Positions 34,285-44,628 of a DNA stretch of 64,000 nucleotides are shown piece by piece (position 1 is the stretch's first letter; each line of letters opens with the position of its first letter). Below the pieces are notes generated by a model, which had not been told where the DNA came from, searched no databases, and saw nothing but the letters and a program-made list of their open reading frames with translations. The stretch comes from Shewanella sp. Isolate11 (GTDB taxonomy: Bacteria; Pseudomonadota; Gammaproteobacteria; Enterobacterales; Shewanellaceae): positions 432,669-496,668 of the forward strand of contig NZ_JAKEVF010000001.1 in the NCBI RefSeq assembly GCF_022398315.1, in the 5' to 3' direction. The translations under genes were made by a program, and so were the position numbers.

Positions 34285-35439
34285 CTAAAGCTTAGCGTCA
34301 GCGCGTAAAACCTCAGCTTTATCGGTACGTTCCCATGGGAATTCGTTGCGGCCAAAGTGCCCATAAGCAGCAGTCGCTTGATAGATAGGACGAGCCAGAT
34401 CTAGCATTTCAGTTAGGCCATAAGGACGTAAGTCGAAGTGTTGACGTACTAGCTTGATCAATACTTCTTCAGACACTTTACCCGTGCCAAATGTTTCTAC
34501 ACTGATAGATGTTGGTTCAGCTACACCAATGGCGTAAGACACTTGGATCTCACAGCGATCGGCTAGACCCGCAGCAACGATATTCTTAGCGACATAACGA
34601 GCAGCATAAGCGGCACTACGGTCTACTTTTGAAGGATCTTTACCAGAGAATGCACCGCCACCGTGACGAGCCATGCCGCCGTAGGTATCAACGATGATCT
34701 TACGACCCGTTAGACCACAGTCACCCACTGGACCACCAATCACGAAGCGACCGGTCGGGTTAATGAAGTATTTAGTGTCTTTAGTTAACCATTGCTCTGG
34801 CAGTACAGGCTTGATAATAGTTTCCATCACGCCTTCAATCAGATCAGCTTGGCTAACGCTGTCGCAGTGTTGAGTCGATAACACTACGGCGTCGATACCA
34901 GCGATGCTACCGTCACTGTTATATGCAAACGTGACCTGACTTTTTGCATCTGGACGTAACCAAGGCAAAATTTCATTCTTACGAACTTCAGATTGACGCT
35001 TCACCAACTTATGGGAATAAGTGATAGGTGCTGGCATCAACACATCAGTCTCATTGTTGGCATAACCGAACATTAAGCCTTGGTCACCAGCGCCTTGCTC
35101 TTTAGGATCCGCGCGGTCAACACCTTGGTTAATATCTGGAGACTGTTTACCAATGGCATTTAAAACCGCACATGAATCGGCATCGAAGCCCATGTCTGAA
35201 TGGGTATATCCGATATCGCGTACCGTCTTACGGGTGATCTCTTCGATATCTACCCATGCTGAAGTAGTGACTTCGCCGCCTACCATCACCATACCGGTTT
35301 TTACGTAAGTTTCACACGCAACACGCGCCTTAGGATCTTGCTCTAAGATTGCGTCAAGTACCGCATCAGAAATTTGATCGGCGATTTTATCTGGATGACC
35401 TTCTGAGACCGACTCAGAGGTAAACAAGTGCTTTGCCAT
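34285..35439 (-). CDS. metK: S-adenosylmethionine synthetase
   Basis: 384-residue enzyme that makes SAM from ATP and methionine. Visible are [21 protein letters not shown] at the N-terminus (ATP and Mg binding), [12 protein letters not shown] (the MAT hexapeptide-like motif), [22 protein letters not shown] (P-loop-like phosphate binding) and the expected C-terminus ending [12 protein letters not shown]. Length and sequence match E. coli MetK (384 aa). Regulation is likely through MetJ, because tandem met boxes lie just upstream of the start. Confidence 0.97.
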   Translation of the reverse strand: MAKHLFTSESVSEGHPDKIADQISDAVLDAILEQDPKARVACETYVKTGMVMVGGEVTTSAWVDIEEITRKTVRDIGYTHSDMGFDADSCAVLNAIGKQSPDINQGVDRADPKEQGAGDQGLMFGYANNETDVLMPAPITYSHKLVKRQSEVRKNEILPWLRPDAKSQVTFAYNSDGSIAGIDAVVLSTQHCDSVSQADLIEGVMETIIKPVLPEQWLTKDTKYFINPTGRFVIGGPVGDCGLTGRKIIVDTYGGMARHGGGAFSGKDPSKVDRSAAYAARYVAKNIVAAGLADRCEIQVSYAIGVAEPTSISVETFGTGKVSEEVLIKLVRQHFDLRPYGLTEMLDLARPIYQATAAYGHFGRNEFPWERTDKAEVLRADAKL

Positions 35440-35475
35440 ATTGGAAAATCTCGTCTTTAATCAATTTGAATGTGT

Positions 35476-35499
35476 AGAAGTATCTACATCTAGACGTCT
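35476..35499 (-). promoter_or_regulatory. Tandem MetJ operator (met boxes) of metK
   Basis: Three contiguous 8-mers approximate the met box AGACGTCT: AGAAGTAT (35476-35483, 6 of 8), CTACATCT (35484-35491, 5 of 8) and a perfect AGACGTCT (35492-35499). Tandem met boxes at 8-bp spacing are the known MetJ-SAM operator layout. They lie 37-60 bp upstream of the metK start. Confidence 0.85.
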
Positions 35500-35679
35500 A
35501 TTTTAGTGGAAATTGATTTGGATAACACCCCTTTCAGCAAAAATTGTGCTGTATAACGCAGTAAATATTTTTTAGGAGCTGATTTTGCAGCGATTAATAT
35601 TAGGGCGTGTTGATCTTTAAAGTCTGTTTTTGCAGCGATTTGTTGGATATTAATATTAAGGCAGCGCTGTTGATGTGTG

Positions 35680-35734
35680 TTATTTCACGTGAAAAAGTAC
35701 TAACGCAGTATAAATGACAACAAACGCTGCCTAG
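35680..35734 (+). repeat. Dispersed intergenic repeat, copy B
   Basis: The left 48 nt (35680-35727) match copy C (62770-62817) at 42 positions. The right 35 nt (35700-35734) match copy A (3271-3305, opposite strand) at 33 positions. It includes the palindrome TTTCACGTGAAA. Confidence 0.75.
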
Positions 35735-35827
35735 ACGCTTGGTTAAAAACCTTTTCTCTTTGTGATGAGCTGATTTGCTTAGCTGATTAGGCATCACACC
35801 TTATGCCAGGATTAAAACACTTTTACT

Positions 35828-36058
35828 TAACCTGAACTCGGGATAACGAGTGTCGGAAAATCTAAATTTAACCAGCTAATTCAATGCTATAAAGGATTAG
35901 TTTGAAAAGGAAAGTTTATTTTTGACTGAATGCGCAGATTTTTGAGCATATCAATGCGCTCTGTCGTACACCATAGCGAGCTATGGTTAGGCAGAGCAAC
36001 GCAGAGAGGCACGCAAAGATGCCTATTCAGCGGCTCTGCTTATTCAGAGCTCAGGTTA
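35828..36058. repeat. 231-bp MITE-like element with TAACCTGARCTC ends
   Basis: TAACCTGAACTC (35828-35839) and GAGCTCAGGTTA (36047-36058) are 12-bp terminal inverted repeats with one mismatch. The centre holds a cruciform: ACCATAGC (35970-35977) / GCTATGGT (35980-35987), enclosed by GCTCTG (35958-35963) / CAGAGC (35992-35997). There is no open frame of note. The phrase ACCTGAACTCGGGGTAA also occurs at the 3' end of the PAP2 gene (about 22023). Confidence 0.55.
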
Positions 36059-36292
36059 CTTAGACCAAAAACGAAACAGCAAAGATCAACGCGCACAGGG
36101 TAATACACTGTTTTAAAATCGATTCCCCTTATCTGTGCCGCCATTGAATTTTGGTTATTTTGCCCATCTCATGGCCTATATGTAGATTATCTCTATTACA
36201 GAACGATTTTTATTTGCGTCCCACCGCCTAGTAGGGGAAAATGTGTCCCCATTAATACCTTACATAATCCCTAAAAATCAGCAGGAGAGAGC

Positions 36293-38287
36293 ATGTCATC
36301 TCGTAAAGAACTCGCAAACGCTATCCGCGTATTAAGTATGGATGCCGTTCAGAAAGCCAACTCTGGTCACCCAGGTGCTCCAATGGGAATGGCGGATATC
36401 GCTGAAGTCCTTTGGAATGACTTCCTAAAGCATAACCCAACTAATCCACAGTGGGCTGATCGTGACCGTTTCGTCCTTTCAAATGGCCATGGCTCAATGC
36501 TGATCTACTCTTTGTTACACCTGAGTGGCTACGCTCTACCTATCGAAGAGATTAAGAATTTCCGTCAACTGCACTCTAAAACGCCGGGTCACCCAGAATA
36601 TGGTTACACTCCAGGTGTTGAAACGACCACTGGCCCACTAGGCGCTGGTATCAGTAATGCGGTTGGTATGGCGATTGCTGAAAAGACATTAGCTGCACAA
36701 TTTAACCGTCCAGGCCATGATATCGTTGATCACTTCACTTACTGTTTCTTAGGTGATGGCTGTTTGATGGAAGGTATCTCTCATGAAGCTTGTTCATTAG
36801 CGGGTACTTTAGGCCTCGGCAAACTGATCGCATTCTGGGATGACAACGGTATTTCTATCGATGGTCACGTTGAAGGTTGGTTTACTGACGATACCGCTAA
36901 GCGTTTCGAATCTTACGGCTGGCATGTCATTGCCGGTGTTGATGGTCACGATCCACAAGCGATCAGTGCCGCAATCGCCGAGGCAAAATCTGTTACCGAC
37001 AAGCCAACAATGATCTGCTGTAAAACCATTATTGGCTTCGGTTCGCCAAACAAGTCTGGTAGCCATGACTGTCACGGTGCACCACTGGGGGATGCTGAAA
37101 TTGCAGCAGCACGTGAATTCCTAGGTTGGGAACACGGTGCATTTGAAATTCCAGAAGACGTATACGCAGGCTGGGATGCCAAAGAAGTTGGCGCAAGCAA
37201 TGAGTCGGCTTGGAACGAAAAACTAGCCGCTTATGAAGCTGCTCACCCAGAATTGGCAGCGGAATATAAGCGTCGCGTTATCGATGGTGAATTACCAGCC
37301 GATTTCGAAGCTAAAGCACAAGCTTTCATCAAAGAGTGTCAAGAGAAAGGCGAAAGCATTGCTAGCCGTAAAGCATCACAAAATGCTATCGGTGCATTCG
37401 GTGCGTTACTTCCTGAACTACTTGGTGGTAGTGCTGATTTAGCTGGTTCTAACCTGACGCTATGGTCTGGTTCAAAAGGTATCCAAGAAGATCCAGCTGG
37501 TAACTACATTTACTATGGTGTACGTGAATTCGGTATGAGCGGTATCATGAACGGTATCTCATTACACGGTGGCTTCATCAATTATGGCGCGACTTTCATG
37601 ATGTTCATGGAATACGCACGTAATGCGGTACGTATGTCAGCACTTATGGGTATTCAAAACATCTTCGTTTATACCCATGATTCAATCGGTCAAGGTGAAG
37701 ATGGTCCAACTCACCAACCTGTTGAGCAGTTAGCTAACTTACGTATGACACCTAACATGATGGTATGGCGCCCTTGTGATGCTGCTGAAACAGCAGTGGC
37801 TTGGAAGTCGGCTATCGAGCGTCGTGATGCACCAACGTCATTGATCTTCAGCCGTCAAGGCTTACCTGCTCAAAGTCGTAGTGAAGCGCAATTAGCTGAT
37901 GTTGCTAAAGGTGGTTACGTCCTGAGTGACTGTGCTGGCACACCAGATGTGATTCTTATTGCAACTGGTAGTGAAGTACAGCTAGCCCTTGATTCTGCAG
38001 CGGCACTGGCTGAGCAAGGCAAGCAAGTTCGCGTAGTTTCTATGCCATCGACTAATGCGTTTGATGCACAAGATGCTGAATACAAAGAGTCTGTATTGCC
38101 TAGAGCGGTAACTAAGCGTGTCGCTATCGAAGCGGCTCACGTTGATTTCTGGCATAAGTATGTTGGTTTCGACGGTGGCGTTGTCGGTATGGCCACCTTC
38201 GGTGAGTCAGCGCCAGGCGGTGAATTGCTGAAGTACTTTGGCTTCACTGTTGAAAACGTAGTTGCAACAGTTAACGCTCTAGCTTAA
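36293..38287 (+). CDS. tkt: Transketolase
   Basis: 664-residue thiamine-diphosphate enzyme of the pentose phosphate pathway. Visible are the N-terminal [21 protein letters not shown] and [13 protein letters not shown] with active-site His. The ThDP motif is [13 protein letters not shown] ... DDNGISIDG, the Glu-bearing segment is [15 protein letters not shown], and [22 protein letters not shown] and SRQGLPAQ also match. Length equals E. coli TktA (663). AGGAGAGAGC precedes the ATG. It heads the tkt-epd-pgk-fba series, though a 140-bp gap with an inverted repeat separates it from epd. Confidence 0.97.
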   Translation: MSSRKELANAIRVLSMDAVQKANSGHPGAPMGMADIAEVLWNDFLKHNPTNPQWADRDRFVLSNGHGSMLIYSLLHLSGYALPIEEIKNFRQLHSKTPGHPEYGYTPGVETTTGPLGAGISNAVGMAIAEKTLAAQFNRPGHDIVDHFTYCFLGDGCLMEGISHEACSLAGTLGLGKLIAFWDDNGISIDGHVEGWFTDDTAKRFESYGWHVIAGVDGHDPQAISAAIAEAKSVTDKPTMICCKTIIGFGSPNKSGSHDCHGAPLGDAEIAAAREFLGWEHGAFEIPEDVYAGWDAKEVGASNESAWNEKLAAYEAAHPELAAEYKRRVIDGELPADFEAKAQAFIKECQEKGESIASRKASQNAIGAFGALLPELLGGSADLAGSNLTLWSGSKGIQEDPAGNYIYYGVREFGMSGIMNGISLHGGFINYGATFMMFMEYARNAVRMSALMGIQNIFVYTHDSIGQGEDGPTHQPVEQLANLRMTPNMMVWRPCDAAETAVAWKSAIERRDAPTSLIFSRQGLPAQSRSEAQLADVAKGGYVLSDCAGTPDVILIATGSEVQLALDSAAALAEQGKQVRVVSMPSTNAFDAQDAEYKESVLPRAVTKRVAIEAAHVDFWHKYVGFDGGVVGMATFGESAPGGELLKYFGFTVENVVATVNALA

Positions 38288-38340
38288 GGCTGAAACGTTA
38301 TATTAAGTATTAGTTGTCTTGCCGACTAATGCTCATTAGG

Positions 38341-38372
38341 CGGCTTATCCGGTAGCAATACTGGATAAGCCG
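38341..38372 (+). terminator. Inverted repeat between tkt and epd
   Basis: CGGCTTATCC (38341-38350) and GGATAAGCCG (38363-38372) form a perfect 10-bp stem with a 12-nt loop, followed by TTGTTGC. The T tract is poor, so it may only attenuate read-through into epd. Confidence 0.6.
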
Positions 38373-38427
38373 TTGTTGCATTGATAGTTTGACCCTGCAG
38401 AAAAGATGTAAGGAGCTAACGGGCTTA

Positions 38428-39447
38428 ATGATCAAAGTTGCTATTAATGGTTATGGCCGTATTGGCCGTTCAATTCTCCGTGCGCTTTATGAATCGGGTA
38501 AGCGAGATCGTATTCAGATCGTGGCTATCAATGAGCTTGCCAAACCCGAAGCTATGCTTCATCTGACTCAGTACGATACTACTCATGGGCGTTTCCAATC
38601 GCCGACCTCATTAGTCGATAATTACCTGACAGTCGGTGATGATCGCATTGCATTACTGCATGAAAGCGAGCCAGAGAATCTGCCTTGGGCTGAGATGGAT
38701 ATCGATATCGTCTTCGAAGCCACTGGCGCATTAACCGATCGACAAGCCTGTGAAGCCCATATCAAAGCCGGTGCAAAACAAGTATTGATAAGTAACCCCT
38801 CTTCTAGCGATGTTGACGCGACCATTGTTTATGGCGTTAATCATGAGGAGTTAAAGGCTGAGCACACCATAGTTTCAAATGCTTCCTGCACCACCAATTG
38901 CTTAGTGCCGATCATTCAGGTGCTGGATCGCGCCTTCAAAGTAAAGAGCGGTGCCATTACTACGATTCACTCTGCGATGAACGATCAGCAAGTGATCGAC
39001 GCATATCATGATGATCTTCGTAGAACCCGCGCCGCCGGACAATCGATTATTCCGGTAGATACTAAACTTGCCCGAGGTATTGAGCGCATTTTGCCTGAGA
39101 TGAAAGATAAGTTTGAGGCGATCTCGGTACGCGTGCCAACCATCAATGTGACCGCAATCGACTTGTCGGTCACCTTAGATAAACGCGTCGATATTGACAC
39201 TGTGAACCAAGTTTTATCCCAAGCCGCCGATGGCTTATATAGTGGCGTGGTAGGCTATACTAATGCGCCCTTGGTATCGTGTGACTTTAACCATGATCCC
39301 CGCTCGAGCATTGTCGATGGCACCCAGACGCGTGTCAGCGATGGCCATCTGGTGAAGCTATTATTATGGTGTGATAACGAATGGGGCTTTGCCAATCGCA
39401 TGCTCGATACCAGTTTAGAGATGATTAAAGCCGTTAGGGCTGAATAG
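38428..39447 (+). CDS. epd: D-erythrose-4-phosphate dehydrogenase
   Basis: 339-residue GAPDH-family enzyme that oxidises erythrose 4-phosphate for pyridoxal phosphate synthesis. [18 protein letters not shown] is the NAD-binding motif, [12 protein letters not shown] holds the catalytic Cys, and [24 protein letters not shown] is the Epd-specific form of the region (GAPDH has THAYT-x-x-Q). [14 protein letters not shown] closes the fold. ATG at 38428 begins the conserved [16 protein letters not shown] lies 12 nt further up, a longer spacing than usual. Position before pgk and fba matches the E. coli epd-pgk-fba order. Confidence 0.95.
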   Translation: MIKVAINGYGRIGRSILRALYESGKRDRIQIVAINELAKPEAMLHLTQYDTTHGRFQSPTSLVDNYLTVGDDRIALLHESEPENLPWAEMDIDIVFEATGALTDRQACEAHIKAGAKQVLISNPSSSDVDATIVYGVNHEELKAEHTIVSNASCTTNCLVPIIQVLDRAFKVKSGAITTIHSAMNDQQVIDAYHDDLRRTRAAGQSIIPVDTKLARGIERILPEMKDKFEAISVRVPTINVTAIDLSVTLDKRVDIDTVNQVLSQAADGLYSGVVGYTNAPLVSCDFNHDPRSSIVDGTQTRVSDGHLVKLLLWCDNEWGFANRMLDTSLEMIKAVRAE

Positions 39448-39566
39448 TAATAATGCTGGTGGCAAAGCCGCCAGTAGATGTAATGGTGTGATGACCCATA
39501 CATATTGATTTAGAACCGAATTTTTGCACTTTTATGTTTTATTTTTAACTTTAAAGGAAACCGATA

Positions 39567-40742
39567 ATGGCGATTATTAATATGTCAGCCTTAGATCTTC
39601 AAGGTAAGCGTGTGCTTATTCGTGAAGATTTGAACGTACCAGTAAGCGAAGGTGTGGTAACCAGTGATGCACGTCTGCGAGCTTCATTACCGACCATTAA
39701 GCTGGCGTTAGAAAAAGGCGCTGCAGTCATGGTGATGTCTCACTTAGGGCGACCAACGGAAGGTGAATTCAATAGCGAGTTTTCATTACAACCAGTCGTT
39801 GATTATCTTGCTAATGCTCTTGATTGTCCTGTACGTCTTGCTAGCGATTATCTTGACGGTGTCGAAGCGAATGTGGGTGAAGTTGTTGTGTTCGAAAACG
39901 TGCGCTTCAATGTGGGCGAGAAGAAAAACGATGAAGCACTAGCCAAGAAGTTAGCCGCACTGTGTGACGTTTATGTCATGGATGCGTTCGGCACTGCTCA
40001 TCGCGCTCAAGCATCGACTCATGGCGTGGGTTTACATGCGCCTATCGCTTGCGCTGGTCCGCTATTAGCCGGTGAATTAGAAGCGCTAGGTAAAGCGATG
40101 GACAACCCTGCTCGTCCACTTGTGGCGATTGTAGGTGGTTCTAAAGTATCGACTAAGCTAACCGTACTGGAAAGCTTATCGGGCATCGTCGACCAGTTAG
40201 TTGTCGGCGGCGGTATTGCCAATACCTTTATTGCTGCCGCAGGCCATGAAGTGGGTAAGTCACTCTATGAAGCCGATTTAATCGAGGAAGCTAAGCGCTT
40301 AGTAGCCAATGCACAAAGCCGCGGCGGTGATATTCCTGTGCCAACCGATGTGGTTGTTGCTGGCGAGTTCAGCCCAACGGCAGCGGCAACCTTGAAACAG
40401 GTGAGCGAAGTTAGCAGTGATGATATGATCTTCGATATCGGCCCAGATAGTGCTGAAGCGCTGGCTGAGATCTTAAAAAATGCAGGCACTATTGTCTGGA
40501 ACGGTCCTGTTGGTGTGTTTGAGTTTGATCAGTTTGGTGAAGGTACCAAACGAATCGCACAAGCTATCGCCGAGTCTTCAGCTTTTTCGATTGCCGGTGG
40601 TGGAGATACCTTAGCAGCCGTTGATAAATATGAGATCGCTGATAAAGTGTCGTACATCTCAACCGGTGGTGGTGCCTTCTTAGAGTTTTTAGAAGGTAAA
40701 GAACTACCCGCTGTGGCTATGTTGGAAAGCCGCGGCAACTAA
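39567..40742 (+). CDS. pgk: Phosphoglycerate kinase
   Basis: 391-residue glycolytic kinase that transfers phosphate from 1,3-bisphosphoglycerate to [18 protein letters not shown] is the N-terminal signature, [13 protein letters not shown] and [13 protein letters not shown] are substrate-binding segments, [12 protein letters not shown] is at the hinge, and [26 protein letters not shown] with [15 protein letters not shown] is the nucleotide-binding C-domain. Length equals the bacterial norm (387). AAAGGAAACCG precedes the ATG. Confidence 0.97.
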   Translation: MAIINMSALDLQGKRVLIREDLNVPVSEGVVTSDARLRASLPTIKLALEKGAAVMVMSHLGRPTEGEFNSEFSLQPVVDYLANALDCPVRLASDYLDGVEANVGEVVVFENVRFNVGEKKNDEALAKKLAALCDVYVMDAFGTAHRAQASTHGVGLHAPIACAGPLLAGELEALGKAMDNPARPLVAIVGGSKVSTKLTVLESLSGIVDQLVVGGGIANTFIAAAGHEVGKSLYEADLIEEAKRLVANAQSRGGDIPVPTDVVVAGEFSPTAAATLKQVSEVSSDDMIFDIGPDSAEALAEILKNAGTIVWNGPVGVFEFDQFGEGTKRIAQAIAESSAFSIAGGGDTLAAVDKYEIADKVSYISTGGGAFLEFLEGKELPAVAMLESRGN

Positions 40743-40783
40743 TAAAAATTAATAAAAACTAGAAAAATAATTTAAAAAAAACC

Positions 40784-40825
40784 GCTGGCAATCAGGTTCA
40801 ACTTAGGACGAACCTGAGCGTCAGC
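40784..40825. promoter_or_regulatory. Stem-loop between pgk and fba
   Basis: TCAGGTTC (40792-40799) pairs with GAACCTGA (40810-40817), and outside it GCTGGC (40784-40789) with GTCAGC (40820-40825, one G-T pair). There is no T run downstream. A processing or attenuation element between the two glycolytic genes is possible. Confidence 0.5.
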
Positions 40826-40907
40826 ATTAAAATCCGTCCAAACGATAGTGACCTAGGTGACTAAGCTAAAAATAATGGCTTATCACCCTATTTATTGGAG
40901 TAAAAAA

Positions 40908-41972
40908 ATGGCCTTAATATCCCTACGTCAAATGCTGGATCATGCAGCAGAACATGGCTATGGTGTACCTGCTTTTAACGTAAATAACTTGGAGCAAATG
41001 CGTGCAATTATGCAAGCGGCTGAAGCTACGGATAGCCCTGTTATCGTACAAGCATCGGCAGGTGCGCGTAAGTATGCTCGCCCTCAGTTTTTGAAATATT
41101 TGATGGCTGCAGCTTTAGAGCAGTATCCTGATATTCCTGTGTGTATTCACCAAGATCACGGTACCGACCCTGATATTTGTCAGCGTTCGATTCAGTTAGG
41201 CATGTCATCAGTCATGATGGATGGCTCTTTGATGGCAGACGGTAAGACGCCTGCATCTTATGAATATAACGTCGATGTGACGCGTAAAACTGTGGCTTTT
41301 GCTCACGCCTGTGGTGTGTCTGTTGAAGGTGAGATCGGTTGTTTAGGTAGTCTAGAAACGGGCATGGCGGGTGAAGAAGATGGTGTCGGCGCCGAAGGCG
41401 TATTGAGCCACGATCAGCTATTGACCTCGCCTGAAGAAGCCGCGCAATTTGTGCGTGATACCCATGTCGATGCCTTGGCTATCGCGATTGGTACCAGTCA
41501 CGGTGCTTATAAGTTTAGCCGTAAGCCTACCGGCGACGTATTGCGTATCGACCGTATCAAAGAGATCCACGCGCGTATTCCTAACACCCACCTTGTGATG
41601 CATGGTTCTTCTTCAGTACCACAAGAGTGGTTAAAAGTGATAAATCAATATGGCGGCGCAATTCCTGAAACTTACGGTGTACCGCTTGAGGAGATCGTAG
41701 AAGGGATTAAGCACGGTGTGCGTAAAGTCAATATTGATACCGACTTGCGTCTAGCTTCTACCGGTGCAGTGCGTAAATTCTTAGCTGAAAACCCAGCAGA
41801 GTTTGACCCACGTAAATTCCTGAAAGCATCTATGGAAGCGATGGCAGATATCTGTACTACACGTTATGAAGCCTTCGGTTGTGCGGGTATGGGGTCAAAA
41901 ATCAAGCCTAAGTCACTACAAGCTATGTATAAAGCTTATCAGTCTGGTGAGCTTGACCCACAAGTGAACTAA
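40908..41972 (+). CDS. fba: Fructose-bisphosphate aldolase, class II
   Basis: 354-residue zinc aldolase. The start [27 protein letters not shown] follows a good TTGGAG; an upstream in-frame start at 40857 is rejected. [12 protein letters not shown] and [12 protein letters not shown] carry metal-ligand His residues, [15 protein letters not shown] is the second conserved region, and [14 protein letters not shown] binds substrate phosphate. HQDHG and a length near 355 place it in the Calvin-cycle (CbbA-like) subtype of class II rather than the E. coli FbaA subtype. No Calvin-cycle genes are in the window, so the role is glycolytic or gluconeogenic. Confidence 0.96.
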   Translation: MALISLRQMLDHAAEHGYGVPAFNVNNLEQMRAIMQAAEATDSPVIVQASAGARKYARPQFLKYLMAAALEQYPDIPVCIHQDHGTDPDICQRSIQLGMSSVMMDGSLMADGKTPASYEYNVDVTRKTVAFAHACGVSVEGEIGCLGSLETGMAGEEDGVGAEGVLSHDQLLTSPEEAAQFVRDTHVDALAIAIGTSHGAYKFSRKPTGDVLRIDRIKEIHARIPNTHLVMHGSSSVPQEWLKVINQYGGAIPETYGVPLEEIVEGIKHGVRKVNIDTDLRLASTGAVRKFLAENPAEFDPRKFLKASMEAMADICTTRYEAFGCAGMGSKIKPKSLQAMYKAYQSGELDPQVN

Positions 41973-42004
41973 ATACTACTACATCGCAATAAGCTTCTAA
42001 TTTT

Positions 42005-42036
42005 AATGCCAGTCGTTAATCCGACTGGCATTTTAT
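42005..42036 (+). terminator. Terminator of fba
   Basis: AATGCCAGTCG (42005-42015) and CGACTGGCATT (42022-42032) form an 11-bp stem with a 6-nt loop, followed by TTATTTT. Confidence 0.88.
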
Positions 42037-42174
42037 TTTGTGAAGTGAGTAAATCATATAATTTATGACTAATAGTCTAAAAGTGAGATTTTGCCAGCAC
42101 AATTTTCATTTTTGTGCTTCAAATGGTAATATTGCGCCAGTTTTTAAGGGACTTTAATCACAGGTAAGATAACA

Positions 42175-42915
42175 ATGAAAAAATTGCTAACAGCTACGGC
42201 GATTCTGCTCGTCGTGCCGTTTACTGCCCATGCGGGGGCAGATTTCGTCGAAGGGGATAAGATCTTTGCTGCTGATGCAGAGCTAGGTGCAACAGTGACG
42301 ACAGGTAACACCGAGTCAACTTCGGTTAAAGCCCGTCTTGATATGAAACATGAGCTAGGGAATTGGGAAAACCAATACCTGATTGAAACTTTGTATAAAG
42401 AAGATGATGGCGAAGAAACCGGTAAGCGTTACTACGGTTTAATTCAAGCCGATTATTTGATCAACGAAAAAAACTACCTGTTCGCAAATGCGAATCACGA
42501 AATTGACCCTTTTACGGGTTATGAATCAACAACTACAGCTTCATCGGGTTATGGTCATAAGTTCATTAACTCAGAAACCACACTTTTCGCGATTGAAGTC
42601 GGTCCTGGTTACCGTTATAAGCGTCTTGATGAAGAAAGTGCGTTCGATGCTGGTTATGACACAGAAAGTGGCTGGATTGGTCATGGTGTGATGAACTTCG
42701 AGACCAAAATCAGTGAAAGCTCTAAGTTCAAGCAGATGTTTATTGCCGACGTAGGTAAAAGCATAGAAGGTCGTTCAGAAACATCAATTACGGCCAACAT
42801 CGCAGGTTCGCTCGCGATGAAGTTTGCAGTGATTGTGCGTTACAACGGTGATCCATTAGAAGACACCAAGAGTACAGATACCGAAACAAATATGACTTTG
42901 CTTTACTCTTTTTAA
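42175..42915 (+). CDS. DUF481 family outer membrane protein (YdiY-like)
   Basis: 246-residue protein with a signal peptide (MKKLLTATAILLVVPFTAHA, cleaved before GADF) and then alternating amphipathic strands typical of a small beta-barrel. GAEL-like segments AELGATVTTGNTESTSVKAR and YLFANANHEIDPFTGYEST match the DUF481 pattern (GNT-x-S), and the chain ends in an aromatic residue (LLYSF) as outer-membrane barrels do. Function of the family is unknown; E. coli YdiY is acid-inducible. It is a single gene closed by a strong terminator. Confidence 0.88.
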   Translation: MKKLLTATAILLVVPFTAHAGADFVEGDKIFAADAELGATVTTGNTESTSVKARLDMKHELGNWENQYLIETLYKEDDGEETGKRYYGLIQADYLINEKNYLFANANHEIDPFTGYESTTTASSGYGHKFINSETTLFAIEVGPGYRYKRLDEESAFDAGYDTESGWIGHGVMNFETKISESSKFKQMFIADVGKSIEGRSETSITANIAGSLAMKFAVIVRYNGDPLEDTKSTDTETNMTLLYSF

Positions 42916-42932
42916 GTCAATTTGTTAGCAAT

Positions 42933-42963
42933 AAAAAAAGCGCCTTTGATGGGCGCTTTTTTT
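42933..42963 (+). terminator. Terminator of the DUF481 gene
   Basis: AAAAAGCGCC and GGCGCTTTTT (centre about 42948) form a hairpin flanked by A and T runs; it ends in seven T. Confidence 0.9.
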
Positions 42964-43165
42964 GTACATATCAGTTACTGTTCGCTGAAATGATAAATAT
43001 AAAATCTTAAATATGTCTTAATAAATCAGCTCGTTACCAAAATAATTTTGTTATGTGGAACGCTTCACGAAAGCAACAAATACACAATTGAGCGTAACGT
43101 CTATCACAGTTTAATGAGCTCTGGAAGGGTATAATCCCCGCATATTCTTTCGGAAAAGGCTTATT

Positions 43166-43903
43166 ATGCAAATTGGTAGTTGTTGGTTTGATATTGCTAA
43201 GGCAGAACTGGTTAATCATGAAAATGACACCAGTTGGCAGATGCCTGAGGCTGACTTTCAGGTGCTTAAACTTATGGTTAAGCATCGCGGCCAAGTGCTA
43301 TCTAAACAACAGCTTCAAGACTGTGTAAACCAAGGGACAACGGCTTCGGCTAGTTTTGAAGAAACACTCTACCGTATTCGATTGTTTGTCGGCAACACCA
43401 ATGCCACATTATTTGAAGCTATCGACAATCAAGGCTATGTATTACATCAAAAAGTGAAACGTACCTCACGTTCATTTATGGATCTCCCTGGTAATGATGT
43501 GACCTACAAAAATACCATGTTGATTATTTCACAAGTGTTGTTGCTGTTTATCTTGTTGTACGCCTTTTTTGAGCCCACTAAAAACTTATTCTTTTTTAAA
43601 GAGCAAAGCCTGATAACTCAAAATGGCAGCTTAGGTTATTACTCGGTGTTCTCTTCTGATGAAGTGGCACAAGATGCCAATCCCAATGTGAATCATTTTT
43701 TAGCCGAACTACAAGGTTGTGATCACTTGGATTGGGAGAAAATGTTTTATTCGCTTTCAAAAGACGAAAGGGTACTCAATATCGCATTGAAGCGTTACGA
43801 CCAGCAGGGACTGGCTATCAAGAATGTTAAAGCCATCGCACCCGAAAATGACTTCAAATTTATTGATCAGCCTTGGCTGAAATCAATGGAGATATGTATC
43901 TAA
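43166..43903 (+). CDS. ToxR-like membrane winged-helix regulator (pair 1)
   Basis: 245-residue one-component regulator. An OmpR/PhoB-type winged helix at about 1-98 (MPEADFQVLKLMVKHRGQVLSKQQLQDCV; FEETLYRIRLFVG; LFEAIDNQGYVLH) is followed by one TM helix at about 117-136 and a periplasmic domain of about 108 residues. That domain has just two cysteines, C185 and C244, spaced like those of the paralogue at 46440 (C206 and C265, also 59 apart). The plan is that of ToxR/CadC/MarT. The stop codon overlaps the next start (TAATG), so the partner is translationally coupled. Targets are unknown; the neighbouring cytochrome operon is the obvious candidate. Confidence 0.85.
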   Translation: MQIGSCWFDIAKAELVNHENDTSWQMPEADFQVLKLMVKHRGQVLSKQQLQDCVNQGTTASASFEETLYRIRLFVGNTNATLFEAIDNQGYVLHQKVKRTSRSFMDLPGNDVTYKNTMLIISQVLLLFILLYAFFEPTKNLFFFKEQSLITQNGSLGYYSVFSSDEVAQDANPNVNHFLAELQGCDHLDWEKMFYSLSKDERVLNIALKRYDQQGLAIKNVKAIAPENDFKFIDQPWLKSMEICI

Positions 43904-44418
43904 TGATTAAACGTTTTGTCAGTCAGCGAGTAAAACTGCTGTCTTGGTTTGGCTTATTTATTATTGTGGGAGCAGGGTTATCGACCTGGCAATCATTTAA
44001 GAGTGAACCTAAACACCTTAATTTTTCTTGTTTTTCTAAATCCTTTGAGGCAGGTGGGGATTTACGCTCGGAAGTCTTGCTAAATATCGAGACTATGGGG
44101 CAATTGGTGACCTTCAATTATGAATTTCTCGATGACGGTGAGGTCGCGAGTCGAGCAAGCTTGTCGGGCAGCTTTAAAGAGCTGGATGTCACCAACTTAG
44201 ATTATCGACTGCAAGTGGATAGCGCCGAAATTGATACCGGTGATAACGATGATTGGCAGCTACAAGATATCGCCGATATTATTAATTTCGCTCAAGAAAC
44301 GATAGAGCTTGGCGAGTCGGTATTATTCGATGTCAGAGTGGTCGTGATGGAGATTGAAAAAGGTTACGCCGTATTGCAATTCTGTCCTGGTAACTCTTTG
44401 TGGATCTGTGAGCTATAA
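43903..44418 (+). CDS. ToxS/FidL-like periplasmic partner (pair 1)
   Basis: 171-residue bitopic protein. A short basic N-terminus and one TM helix (about 13-29, LSWFGLFIIVGAGLSTW) precede a periplasmic domain with C43, C161 and C169. Size, topology and coupling to a ToxR-like gene recall ToxS and FidL (partner of the Salmonella regulator MarT); the sequence identity looks low, so the family name is inference. The frame is open upstream, but ATG at 43903 shares its A with the preceding TAA stop. The second pair at 47218 has the same plan, with C43 and a C-terminal Cys. Confidence 0.78.
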   Translation: MIKRFVSQRVKLLSWFGLFIIVGAGLSTWQSFKSEPKHLNFSCFSKSFEAGGDLRSEVLLNIETMGQLVTFNYEFLDDGEVASRASLSGSFKELDVTNLDYRLQVDSAEIDTGDNDDWQLQDIADIINFAQETIELGESVLFDVRVVVMEIEKGYAVLQFCPGNSLWICEL

Positions 44419-44588
44419 CGCCTCGTTTATTCTAATCTAACGCTTAATCTTTCTGTAGCCACTGAATCGGGTAACACAGATTTAGTGGCTTTGTCTTATT
44501 TGTTTAGCAATTCAGTCTTTGCTTATCCCGTTATTGTTAATGATGAACCTAGGTTGTGTTTCCTTGTGGTGATGACCAGTGCTGGGAT

Positions 44589-44613
44589 AAAAAAAGGAGA
44601 GCTTACGCTCTCC
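44589..44613 (-). terminator. Terminator of the cytochrome-lipoprotein operon
   Basis: GGAGAGC (44596-44602) and GCTCTCC (44607-44613) with a 4-nt loop, followed on the minus strand by a run of seven T. Confidence 0.88.
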
Positions 44614-44628
44614 AAATGGTGCAGTGAT

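Larger units (their letters stand above)
35605..36094. repeat. Region bounded by imperfect GCGTGTTGATCTTT inverted repeats
   Basis: GCGTGTTGATCTTT (35605-35618) is matched by AAAGATCAACGCGC (36081-36094), whose reverse complement differs at one of 14 positions. The intervals between hold other repeats, including copy B of a dispersed repeat (35680-35734) and an inner element with its own inverted ends (35828-36058). TTTTGCAGCGATT is also repeated directly at about 35584 and 35629. No convincing gene is present in the 853-bp gap 35440-36292. It looks like nested small non-autonomous elements. Confidence 0.55.

Noticed and set aside
35440..35600. Possible SAM riboswitch before metK
   Set aside because: Tandem MetJ boxes explain the regulation, and I do not see a SAM-I/II type fold there.
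35600..35797. Open frame of 65 codons on the minus strand in the metK-tkt gap
   Set aside because: It lies within repeat sequence, has no ribosome binding site and its product looks like random translation.
36293..41972. Calvin cycle (cbb) operon suggested by tkt, pgk and CbbA-like fba
   Set aside because: No RuBisCO or phosphoribulokinase genes; epd-pgk-fba is the standard gammaproteobacterial arrangement.
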